From assembly GCA_025352435.1 (NCBI GenBank), contig JANXTN010000345.1:1-5810 (forward strand): a stretch of DNA of 5,810 nucleotides, in the 5' to 3' direction. Numbering within the stretch: position 1 is the first letter of the stretch; each line of letters begins with the position of its first letter. This document shows positions 1 through 5,714 of this stretch, piece by piece. The notes under the pieces were generated by a model. The model was not told the origin of the DNA and made no database searches. It saw nothing but the letters and a program-made list of their open reading frames with translations. The translations under genes and the position numbers were made by a program. The stretch is from Ferruginibacter sp. Lineage in GTDB: Bacteria; Bacteroidota; Bacteroidia; Chitinophagales; Chitinophagaceae.

Positions 1-1839
1 GGTGCTGGTCACGCAGGATGCGAAGCCGCAGCTGCAGCTGCAAACATGGGAAGCAAGGTTTTATTGCTTACTATGAATATGCAAACCATTGCTCAAATGA
101 GCTGTAATCCTGCAATGGGCGGAATTGCAAAAGGGCAAATCGTACGAGAGATAGATGCACTTGGAGGATACAGTGGTATAGTTACAGATAAAAGCATGAT
201 TCAGTTTAGAATGCTAAACCGTTCAAAAGGTCCAGCAATGTGGAGTCCCCGTGCACAAAGTGATAGAATGTTGTTTGCACAAATCTGGCGCGAAATGCTT
301 GAACAAACTCCAAATGTTGATTTTTATCAGGATACCGTTTATAACTTAATAGTAGAAGATGGAAAGGTGAAGGGTGTTGTTACAGGTCTTGGTCATAAAA
401 TATACTCCAGCTCAGTTGTGTTGACCAACGGTACATTTTTAAATGGTGTAATTCATATTGGAGAGAAAAATTTTGGTGGCGGCAGAGTTGCAGAAAAAGC
501 GGCAACAGGCATTACAGAACAATTAGTTTCTCTTGGTTTTGAAACAGCTCGGCTGAAAACCGGTACGCCTCCAAGAATAGATGGGCGCAGTTTGGATTAT
601 ACCAAGATGGAGGAACAGAAAGGAGATGAGGAGTTGGTGGGTTTTAGTTATTTAAACAAAGCTGAATTAAAACCTCAAAGCCAAAAAAGTTGTTGGATAA
701 CCTATACAAATCAAGAAGTACATGATATTTTAAGGACAGGATTCGAAAGTAGTCCGATGTTTCAAGGTCGCATTCACGGAACAGGTCCAAGGTATTGTCC
801 AAGTATAGAAGATAAAATAAATCGTTTTGCTGAGAGGGAAAGGCATCAACTTTTTGTAGAGCCTGAAGGTTGGAACACAGTGGAAATCTATGTAAACGGT
901 TTTTCTTCCTCCTTACCTGAGGAAGTACAACTAAAGGCATTGAGAAAAGTTCCTGGTTTTGAAAACTGTAAAATGTTTAGACCTGGTTATGCTATTGAGT
1001 ACGATTTCTTCCCACCTACACAACTTAAAGCGAGCCTGGAAACAAAATTGATTAAAAATTTGTTCTTTGCAGGGCAAATAAATGGTACGACAGGGTATGA
1101 GGAGGCAGCTTGCCAAGGTATGATGGCAGGTATAAATGCGCATTTAAGAGTGAAGGATGAGCCTGAATTTATATTAAAGCGCAGCGAAGCATATATTGGT
1201 GTACTCATTGATGATTTAATAAATAAGGGTACCGATGAACCATATAGAATGTTTACCAGCAGGGCTGAATTTAGAACTTTATTAAGGCAGGATAATGCGG
1301 ATATAAGGCTAACCGAAATTGGTTACAGACTTGGTATAGCATCTCAGGAAAGAATGGATAATGTTCTAGAAAAGAAAAATAATGTTGAGCAGGCGATAGA
1401 TATAATAAACAACCTCTCTTTAAACATAGGGGAAGCGGAAAACTATCTAAACTCTATCGATTCTGCTTCACTGCTATTTAAACAAAAAGTTTCACAGCTT
1501 TTATTAAGACCAAATGTTGGATTGGCACAAATGATGCAAAAAATTGATTCTGTTGCAGATGCATTAAAAGAATTTAAAACTGAAGTACTAGAACAAGCAG
1601 AAATACAAATTAAATATAATACTTATATAGAGAAAGAAAAGGAGTTGGTAGAAAAAATGAGTCAGTTAGAAAACCTCGCAATTCCTTCAGATTTTAATTA
1701 CGAAAAGCTTATTTCTTTAGGAAATGAAGCAAAACAAAAATTTAAAAAAATACAACCTAGAACGCTTGGGCAGGCAAGCAGAATAAGCGGAGTGAATCCA
1801 AGCGATGTACAAATTTTGATGGTTTACATGGGTAGGTAA
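1..1839 (+). CDS. mnmG: tRNA uridine-5-carboxymethylaminomethyl modification enzyme MnmG (GidA), 5'-partial
   Basis: MnmG is an FAD-dependent cytosolic enzyme. With the GTPase MnmE it installs the (carboxymethyl)aminomethyl group at C5 of the wobble uridine in certain tRNAs (established for the family). The window opens in frame inside the N-terminal dinucleotide-binding motif, GAGHAGCEAA at visible residues 1-10. Other family signatures seen are SCNPAMGG (about 33-40), GTPPR (188-192), CPSIEDK (266-272, with the conserved cysteine), FFAGQINGTTGYEEAA (355-370) and YRMFTSRAEFR. The helical C-terminal domain ends in SGVNPSDVQILMVYMGR, a form typical of Bacteroidota. There are 612 visible residues and the family is usually about 620-630, so only about ten N-terminal residues are missing. 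The internal ATG at 46 is Met16 of the visible frame and is not the start. No frameshift or missing key residue is visible. The DUF2158 gene follows after 16 bases and is probably co-transcribed. Confidence 0.98.
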   Translation, partial: GAGHAGCEAAAAAANMGSKVLLLTMNMQTIAQMSCNPAMGGIAKGQIVREIDALGGYSGIVTDKSMIQFRMLNRSKGPAMWSPRAQSDRMLFAQIWREMLEQTPNVDFYQDTVYNLIVEDGKVKGVVTGLGHKIYSSSVVLTNGTFLNGVIHIGEKNFGGGRVAEKAATGITEQLVSLGFETARLKTGTPPRIDGRSLDYTKMEEQKGDEELVGFSYLNKAELKPQSQKSCWITYTNQEVHDILRTGFESSPMFQGRIHGTGPRYCPSIEDKINRFAERERHQLFVEPEGWNTVEIYVNGFSSSLPEEVQLKALRKVPGFENCKMFRPGYAIEYDFFPPTQLKASLETKLIKNLFFAGQINGTTGYEEAACQGMMAGINAHLRVKDEPEFILKRSEAYIGVLIDDLINKGTDEPYRMFTSRAEFRTLLRQDNADIRLTEIGYRLGIASQERMDNVLEKKNNVEQAIDIINNLSLNIGEAENYLNSIDSASLLFKQKVSQLLLRPNVGLAQMMQKIDSVADALKEFKTEVLEQAEIQIKYNTYIEKEKELVEKMSQLENLAIPSDFNYEKLISLGNEAKQKFKKIQPRTLGQASRISGVNPSDVQILMVYMGR

Positions 1840-1855
1840 TATATAAAACTCTGAT

Positions 1856-2032
1856 ATGGAAGAATTAAAGGCTGGAGATATTGTAGAATTAAAATCCGGT
1901 AGTCCTAAGATGACTATTGCTTTTATTTCAAAAGAAGGATATTGCTATTGTACATGGTACGACCCCAATGCGTTCACATGGCATGAACAAGTGAAAATAT
2001 ATACGGTATTATTGAAAAAGATTTCGGATTAA
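1856..2032 (+). CDS. DUF2158 (YodC-like) small protein
   Basis: This complete 58-residue ORF runs from ATG to TAA. It begins MEELKAGDIVELKSGSPKMT, which matches the opening of DUF2158/YodC-like proteins: a short beta-rich module with GD-V-LKSGGP-MTV followed by a C-x-W-F/Y-D segment, here CTWYD at residues 32-36. The family's function is unknown. The protein has no signal peptide or membrane segment and should be cytosolic. It starts 16 bases after the mnmG stop on the same strand with no promoter in the gap. The next strong signal is the terminator at 2146-2172, so it is probably the last gene of the mnmG transcript (inferred). No Shine-Dalgarno sequence precedes the ATG, as is common in Bacteroidota. 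The family call rests on recalled motif resemblance and is fairly secure; nothing in the sequence ties its role to tRNA modification. Confidence 0.8.
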   Translation: MEELKAGDIVELKSGSPKMTIAFISKEGYCYCTWYDPNAFTWHEQVKIYTVLLKKISD

Positions 2033-2079
2033 TTTAGTTAGTAAAACTTTTTTTCTTGCATTCTCGTAACTGGTAGTGT

Positions 2080-2098
2080 ATTTATAGGAACTATAAAT
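2080..2098. repeat. 8-bp A/T-rich inverted repeat
   Basis: ATTTATAG (2080-2087) and CTATAAAT (2091-2098) are perfect reverse complements separated by GAA. They lie 47 bases after the DUF2158 stop and upstream of the terminator. The stem is A/T-rich and no T-tract follows directly, so this is a poor terminator. It may be a weak 3'-UTR hairpin, a protein-binding site or chance. Confidence 0.4.
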
Positions 2099-2145
2099 TC
2101 CTTTTAATGCATAAAGAATGTTCAGGTGTAGTTTTTAGGTTAGAT

Positions 2146-2172
2146 AGCCCTTGTGAAAACAAGGGTTTTTTT
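2146..2172 (+). terminator. Rho-independent terminator of the mnmG-DUF2158 unit
   Basis: CCCTTGT (2148-2154) pairs perfectly with ACAAGGG (2159-2165) around a GAAA tetraloop of the stabilising GNRA class (2155-2158). A G-U and an A-T pair (2146-2147 with 2166-2167) can extend the stem to nine pairs. Seven consecutive T residues follow (2166-2172). Stem, tight loop and U-tract form a textbook intrinsic terminator for plus-strand transcription. It lies 113 bases after the DUF2158 stop. The reverse direction lacks an equally good T-tract, so it is probably unidirectional. Confidence 0.85.
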
Positions 2173-2177
2173 ATGCA

Positions 2178-2201
2178 GATTTGTATTTATTATCACAAAT
2201 C
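2178..2201. repeat. 7-bp inverted repeat just after the terminator
   Basis: GATTTGT (2178-2184) and ACAAATC (2195-2201) are perfect reverse complements around a 10-base A/T-rich spacer. The element sits between the terminator and the aminotransferase promoter, about 46 bases upstream of the -33 box. A dyad with this spacing could be an operator for the downstream gene. It could equally be a weak hairpin or chance in A/T-rich DNA. Confidence 0.3.
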
Positions 2202-2246
2202 GTTTTAAGACATTCCATTCTAAGTAATATGAAAATTAGGAGCGGC

Positions 2247-2277
2247 TTTGTAGAGAACAGTCTAAGCTTTACATTTG
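2247..2277 (+). promoter_or_regulatory. Bacteroidota-type sigma-A (RpoD) promoter of the aminotransferase gene
   Basis: TTTG at 2247-2250 and TACATTTG at 2270-2277 are separated by 19 bases. They match the Bacteroidota housekeeping consensus, TTTG (or TTG) near -33 and TAnnTTTG near -7, with every fixed base present. Transcription would begin a few bases after 2277, giving a leader of roughly 30 bases before the ATG at 2315. The promoter lies downstream of the terminator at 2146-2172, so the aminotransferase is probably transcribed separately from mnmG. Confidence 0.75.
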
Positions 2278-2314
2278 TAAAAACCTTCATTATACCCGAT
2301 TTAATAAAAATTTT

Positions 2315-3577
2315 ATGGCAGAACCAAAGCTGAGTAACCTTGCACAAACCCTTATAGGTTCAGAAATTGTGAAACTTGGCGGCATCATAAAAGATAAAAT
2401 AAGTAAAGGAGAACAAATTTATAACTACACCATTGGTGATTTTGATTCATCAGAATTCCCTATCCCTACATTACTGCGTGAAGAAATAAAAAATGCATAC
2501 GATGAAGGCTTTACAACTTATCCTATTGCAGATGGAGAAACAGACTTAAGGAAAAGCGTTGCCAGTTTTATCAAGACAAGACAAGGACTCGATCTTGATA
2601 TTTCAGAGATATTAATAGCTGCAGGTGGACGACCATTAATTTACGCTGCTTACCGAGCAATCGTAGACAAAGGAGAAAAAGTAATTTATCCGGTACCAAG
2701 CTGGAACAACAATCACTACACACATTTTACTGAAGGGGAACATATAAAAATTGAGGCTTTACAAGAAAATAATTTTATGCCTACGGCGGATCAGATTCGC
2801 CCACACATAAAAGGAGCGGCACTTATAGCGTTGTGTTCGCCATTAAACCCGACGGGTACTGTTTTTAAGAAACAGGATTTATTAGATATCTGTAATTTGA
2901 TTATTGAGGAAAATGAAAACAGACAGGAGAGTGAAAAAAAGCTATACTTACTTTTTGATCAAATCTATTGGACACTAACTTTCGGTGACACAGAACACTT
3001 TGACCCCGTTACGTTGCAACCAAAAATGAAAGACTACACTGTATTCGTCGATGGAATTAGCAAGGCTTTTGCCGCAACGGGTGTACGGGTTGGTTGGAGT
3101 TTTGGCCCAAAACATTTAATAGCAAAAATGAAAGCCATTAATAGCCACGTGGGTGCGTGGGCGCCAATGGCTGAACAAAAAGCTGTTGCAAAATTTCTAG
3201 TTCAGGAAGAAATTGTTGACGACTATTTTGTAACGTTTAAAAAAGAAATTGATTACCGGTTAAAGAATATTTATGATGGCTTCATAGCACTAAAGAACAA
3301 AGGTTATTCTGTGGATGCTATATCTCCACAAGCAGCGATTTACCTAACTGTAAAAATTGATTTGGTGGGCCAAGCGTTTAATGGGGTTGTTTTTGAAACG
3401 CAACCTGCGGTGACAGAATATATTTTAAACGAGGCCAAATTAGCAATGGTACCATTTAGCAGTTTTGGTGCTCCGCAAGATAGCAGCTGGTATAGAATAA
3501 GTGTAGGCTGTGTAAAAAAAGAGGAAATATCCGACGTGTTGCAAAAGCTAAAAGCAGCTTTAAGTAATGTAAAATAA
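2315..3577 (+). CDS. Class I/II PLP-dependent aminotransferase (aspartate aminotransferase-like)
   Basis: This is a complete 420-residue fold-type I aminotransferase. Family members transfer an amino group between an amino acid and a 2-oxoacid through pyridoxal phosphate in the cytosol. Visible catalytic elements are SPLNPTGT with Asn178, DQIYW with Asp215 (pyridine nitrogen) and Tyr218 (PLP oxygen), DGISKAFAATGVRVGW with Lys250 as the Schiff-base lysine, and YRISVG with Arg394 for the substrate alpha-carboxylate. The order and spacing match AspC-type enzymes. The segment AGGRPLIYAAYRAIVDKGEKVIYPVPSWNNNHY is in the form I associate with Bacteroidota homologues. The ATG at 2315 is chosen because MAEPKLSNLAQTLIGSEI is a natural N-terminus and the start lies about 30 bases below a good promoter. 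No Shine-Dalgarno sequence is present. Substrate cannot be read from sequence; aspartate or an aromatic/branched amino acid is possible. It converges with the minus-strand gene ending at 3614, 36 bases away, with no clear terminator between. Confidence 0.95.
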   Translation: MAEPKLSNLAQTLIGSEIVKLGGIIKDKISKGEQIYNYTIGDFDSSEFPIPTLLREEIKNAYDEGFTTYPIADGETDLRKSVASFIKTRQGLDLDISEILIAAGGRPLIYAAYRAIVDKGEKVIYPVPSWNNNHYTHFTEGEHIKIEALQENNFMPTADQIRPHIKGAALIALCSPLNPTGTVFKKQDLLDICNLIIEENENRQESEKKLYLLFDQIYWTLTFGDTEHFDPVTLQPKMKDYTVFVDGISKAFAATGVRVGWSFGPKHLIAKMKAINSHVGAWAPMAEQKAVAKFLVQEEIVDDYFVTFKKEIDYRLKNIYDGFIALKNKGYSVDAISPQAAIYLTVKIDLVGQAFNGVVFETQPAVTEYILNEAKLAMVPFSSFGAPQDSSWYRISVGCVKKEEISDVLQKLKAALSNVK

Positions 3578-3613
3578 CTGCAAGCGAAATAGAAACGAAA
3601 AAGAGAAGGAGAA

Positions 3614-3862
3614 TTAATTTTTGTTATTGAAAAACACAAAAGGTTTGGTGAGCTTTTTTTGGCGGATCATCTTTTTTATCTCTACCGGATTGTTGATAAT
3701 CTTATACCTATTCAAATCCAAGATCTCATGAGCACCAACAAAGTTGTCAAGCCTCTCAGTTGTAAACAACATATTGTTTAACTGCAGAAGTTGTTTGTCA
3801 ATATCCTGTTGTGTCATGGCATGTTGCCGAAACATTACAAGAAGATCACGATTGGAAGTCAT
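3614..3862 (-). CDS. Hypothetical 82-residue protein, second gene of a minus-strand pair
   Basis: I do not recognise this protein. The ATG-to-TAA frame encodes 82 residues. It starts MTSNRDLLVMFRQHAMTQQD, is rich in polar and charged residues in its first half, and ends with a lysine-rich basic tail (KKMIRQKKLTKPFVFFNNKN). There is no signal peptide, membrane segment or cysteine motif, so a soluble, probably helical cytosolic protein is likely. It is considered real because the region has no other good coding frame, composition is protein-like throughout, and its ATG comes 9 bases after the stop of the small lipoprotein gene on the same strand, which is operon-like spacing. The overlapping plus-strand frame at 3791-4009 crosses both genes and looks like a shadow. 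It could still be spurious. Confidence 0.6.
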   Translation of the reverse strand: MTSNRDLLVMFRQHAMTQQDIDKQLLQLNNMLFTTERLDNFVGAHEILDLNRYKIINNPVEIKKMIRQKKLTKPFVFFNNKN

Positions 3863-3871
3863 AGGATTTAT

Positions 3872-3991
3872 TTATTTATAACCCACCATACCCGTACAGC
3901 CACAAGTGCTTTTTTTGGTAGAAGAACAACCGGTTGCTACCAAGGCAAGTGCTATAAGAGCGAGCGATGTTATTTTTATTATCTTTTGCAT
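3872..3991 (-). CDS. Small 39-residue putative lipoprotein with a CxC motif
   Basis: This short ORF runs on the minus strand from ATG (3991-3989) to TAA (3874-3872). The product starts with a basic n-region (MQKIIK) and a hydrophobic core (about residues 7-19). A lipobox-like end, VATGC, has Cys22 as the likely lipidated residue; the -3 position is Ala rather than the more usual Leu/Val, which Bacteroidota tolerate. The mature peptide would be only 18 residues, CSSTKKSTCGCTGMVGYK, with two further cysteines at 30 and 32. It should be exported by Sec and anchored in the inner or outer membrane. Its function is unknown. The 82-residue gene starts 9 bases after its stop, so the two are probably co-transcribed. 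Its start lies 45 bases from the divergent glycosyltransferase start. The clean signal-lipobox arrangement is the main evidence. Confidence 0.75.
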   Translation of the reverse strand: MQKIIKITSLALIALALVATGCSSTKKSTCGCTGMVGYK

Positions 3992-4036
3992 AATTGTAGT
4001 ACAAAATAACAATTTTTTACTAACAAACATTATATT
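3992..4036. promoter_or_regulatory. Divergent intergenic region with a small dyad
   Basis: These 45 bases separate the minus-strand lipoprotein start from the plus-strand glycosyltransferase start, so they should hold 5' signals for both. AATTGT (3992-3997) and ACAATT (4009-4014) form a 6-bp dyad with an 11-base spacer. On the minus strand, TATTTTG (4008-4002) resembles a -7 box one base short of TAnnTTTG, with TTTG at 4027-4024 only 15 bases upstream, shorter than the usual spacer. On the plus strand, TATATTTTG (4031-4039) is one base too long and overlaps the proposed start codon. No full-consensus promoter is visible on either strand. Confidence 0.3.
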
Positions 4037-5134
4037 TTGTCCACCACCATAAAAAATATTAACATAACTCGTAAAACGGTTCTGGTAGCGCCATTAGACT
4101 GGGGACTTGGCCATACAACCCGCTGTATCCCAATAATTCAAGCACTATTAAATCAAAATTTTATTGTTTTCATAGCGGCGGTCGGGAAATCTGCAAATTT
4201 GCTCAACAAAGAATTTCCAAATATCACAATACTTTCCTTAAAAGGATACAACATTTTGTACGCCAAGAAAAAGGCTTTGTTTAATGCAAAAATAATTTTT
4301 CAGGTACCCAAAATTCTTAGAGCTATAAAGCAGGAGAATAAATGGCTTAAACACATTATTAAAGTATACAAAATAGACATCGTAATTTCTGATAACAGGT
4401 ATGGGCTTTATAATGCAGGGATAAAAAGTATATTCATTACGCATCAGCTGGCAATTGAAACCGGTAACATATTTACAAATCAGTTTGTTCAAAAACTAAA
4501 TTATAAACTGATAGATAAGTTTGATGCTTGTTGGATACCGGATGAAAAAGCGCCCAATGATCTTGCAGGTAAATTATCTAATCCAAAAAAGTTTCCCGCC
4601 ATCCCTTTAAATTATATTGGCATATTAAGTAGGTTTAAAAAAGAGGTTCGAGAAAAAAATATTGACTTGCTCGTGTTGTTATCAGGCCCAGAACCACAGC
4701 GAACAATCTTAGAGAAATTAATGCTTGAGCAGATGAATGGGCTGCATTGCAAAATGACATTGATAAGAGGGTTGCCGGGCGTTAAGGAGAAATTGGATAT
4801 GGGTAATAAAGCAATCAATATATATAATCATCTTCCTGCGGAGGAATTATCTATCATTATCCAATCTTCAAAAATTGTTATCGCCAGAAGTGGCTATTCA
4901 ACCGTAATGGATCTTGTTGCATTACAGCAAAAAGCTATTTTGATTCCTACACCAGGCCAAACGGAACAGGAATACCTGGCAAAACATGTAGCAGAAAAAA
5001 AATATTTCGTTGCTGCAAAACAAAGTGGATTTGATTTGAAAAAAGAAATCGAAAACTTTGAAAATTTAAAAGAGACTTCAATGATAGCGCCCAAAAATAA
5101 TAATCTACAGAAAGCGATTATTGCATTGAAATAA
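4037..5134 (+). CDS. MurG/GT28-like glycosyltransferase, proposed TTG start
   Basis: The product is a 365-residue soluble GT-B-fold glycosyltransferase with no signal peptide or membrane anchor, expected at the cytosolic face of the membrane. Family members move a sugar from a nucleotide donor to a glycan or lipid acceptor. The N-terminal domain opens VLVAPLDWGLGHTTRCIPII, with the GxGHxxR-type loop at residues 23-29. The hinge region has LSGPEPQR (215-222), where the C-terminal domain begins. The donor-binding half carries RSGYSTVMDL (284-293) and IPTPGQTEQE (303-312), resembling the GT28 C-terminal signature. Donor and acceptor are unknown. No ATG occurs in frame before residue 230 or so. 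An in-frame stop lies at 4007-4009, so TTG at 4037 is the best conventional start, giving about 14 residues before the first beta strand; an ATA codon at 4064 sits where homologues often begin. The 3' end overlaps the convergent GT2 gene by 17 bases. Confidence 0.88.
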   Translation: MSTTIKNINITRKTVLVAPLDWGLGHTTRCIPIIQALLNQNFIVFIAAVGKSANLLNKEFPNITILSLKGYNILYAKKKALFNAKIIFQVPKILRAIKQENKWLKHIIKVYKIDIVISDNRYGLYNAGIKSIFITHQLAIETGNIFTNQFVQKLNYKLIDKFDACWIPDEKAPNDLAGKLSNPKKFPAIPLNYIGILSRFKKEVREKNIDLLVLLSGPEPQRTILEKLMLEQMNGLHCKMTLIRGLPGVKEKLDMGNKAINIYNHLPAEELSIIIQSSKIVIARSGYSTVMDLVALQQKAILIPTPGQTEQEYLAKHVAEKKYFVAAKQSGFDLKKEIENFENLKETSMIAPKNNNLQKAIIALK

Positions 5135-5714
5135 AAATTCCCCTTTCATTTTTATTGTGGCTACCAATTATTGAGAGCGCACCATTTTGGTAAACCAGAA
5201 AATTGCATTCCGACGATAGTGTTTCCATTTTATTTATAATCTCAGCATTGGGTAATACCTCACTCTCTCCCCAAATTATTGTTGTAATATTTTCTTCTTT
5301 TACAAACGTCTGTATATTTTCAGTTTTAAAATCCTGTTCAGAATTAAAATAAAAATATGGTAAATAAACAGCGTTCTTCAAAATGGTTTTTACCTTTTCT
5401 TGTGGTTGTTCATCACCAATAAACAAAGTGGTTTTATGAACAATGGATGAGGACTGGTTCTTATTTTGAGAAAAAAGATTTTTAAGATTCGCTATATTTT
5501 TACCGGAAGAAATTGCAATAGACAAAGCTGTGCGCTTAAGAGTATTTCTGCTGTAATGCTTATCAATAAATAGTTTCATGGCACCATAAAAATGTTTAAT
5601 GTAAGGACTGTCCTTTTTCTGCGTGCTCTCGCCTTTAAAATGAATGATGGGTTTTTCGCCTAGATAATAATTTTGCAAGCCTGCCTTTGTTATTCTATAA
5701 CTTAAATCAATATC
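5118..5714 (-). CDS. Family 2 glycosyltransferase, C-terminal part (5'-partial, broken by terminal inverted repeat)
   Basis: The minus-strand frame encodes about 198 C-terminal residues of a GT2 enzyme. It opens DIDLSYRITKAGLQNYYLGE, the late catalytic-domain segment that in family members follows a conserved acidic E/D, then IIHFKGEST (visible residues 23-31) and FYGAMKLFIDKHY. A second region begins with TTLFIGDE (about 95-102) and ends with a GALSIIGS segment (178-185). It resembles the C-terminal Rossmann-like extension of some Bacteroidota GT2 proteins, which end in GS-SIIGSDSK-like motifs (recalled, moderate confidence). There are no visible membrane segments. The N-terminal catalytic domain is absent because the frame runs into an inverted duplication at 5711-5716, where Leu replaces the expected acidic residue. 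The TTG at 5678 is not the start, since conserved residues continue upstream of it. The stop lies inside the convergent GT28-like gene. Confidence 0.85.
   Translation of the reverse strand, partial: DIDLSYRITKAGLQNYYLGEKPIIHFKGESTQKKDSPYIKHFYGAMKLFIDKHYSRNTLKRTALSIAISSGKNIANLKNLFSQNKNQSSSIVHKTTLFIGDEQPQEKVKTILKNAVYLPYFYFNSEQDFKTENIQTFVKEENITTIIWGESEVLPNAEIINKMETLSSECNFLVYQNGALSIIGSHNKNERGIFISMQ
5567..5666. repeat. Left arm of a perfect 100-bp inverted repeat
   Basis: Every base of 5567-5666 is the reverse complement of 5711-5810 (paired positions sum to 11377). A 44-base spacer at 5667-5710 separates the arms. This arm is part of the GT2 reading frame and is probably the original copy, because the protein reads through it and the spacer without disruption and keeps family motifs. 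Confidence 0.97.

Noticed and set aside
25..45. GCAGCT-type short repeats at the window start.
   Set aside because: They encode the alanine run that follows the MnmG GAGHAGCEAA motif, which is normal for this family.
2107..2208. A 33-codon ATG-initiated frame in the gap before the aminotransferase gene (MHKECSGVVFRLDSPC...).
   Set aside because: It runs straight through the terminator stem and T-tract, which impose its sequence, and the peptide shows no recognisable features.
3578..3613. Possible bidirectional terminator between the aminotransferase and the convergent 82-residue gene.
   Set aside because: The 36 bases are purine-rich with no credible stem and T-tract on either strand.
3791..4009. 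A 72-codon plus-strand frame opposite the two small minus-strand genes.
   Set aside because: It is antisense to a lipoprotein with a clear signal peptide, has an arbitrary composition, and ends just before the glycosyltransferase start. It is best explained as a shadow frame.
5603..5615. A 13-base near-palindrome AAGGACAGTCCTT (minus-strand reading), mirrored at 5762-5774.
   Set aside because: It lies inside GT2 coding sequence encoding ordinary residues (KKDSPY) and appears twice only because of the large inverted repeat. No operator context.
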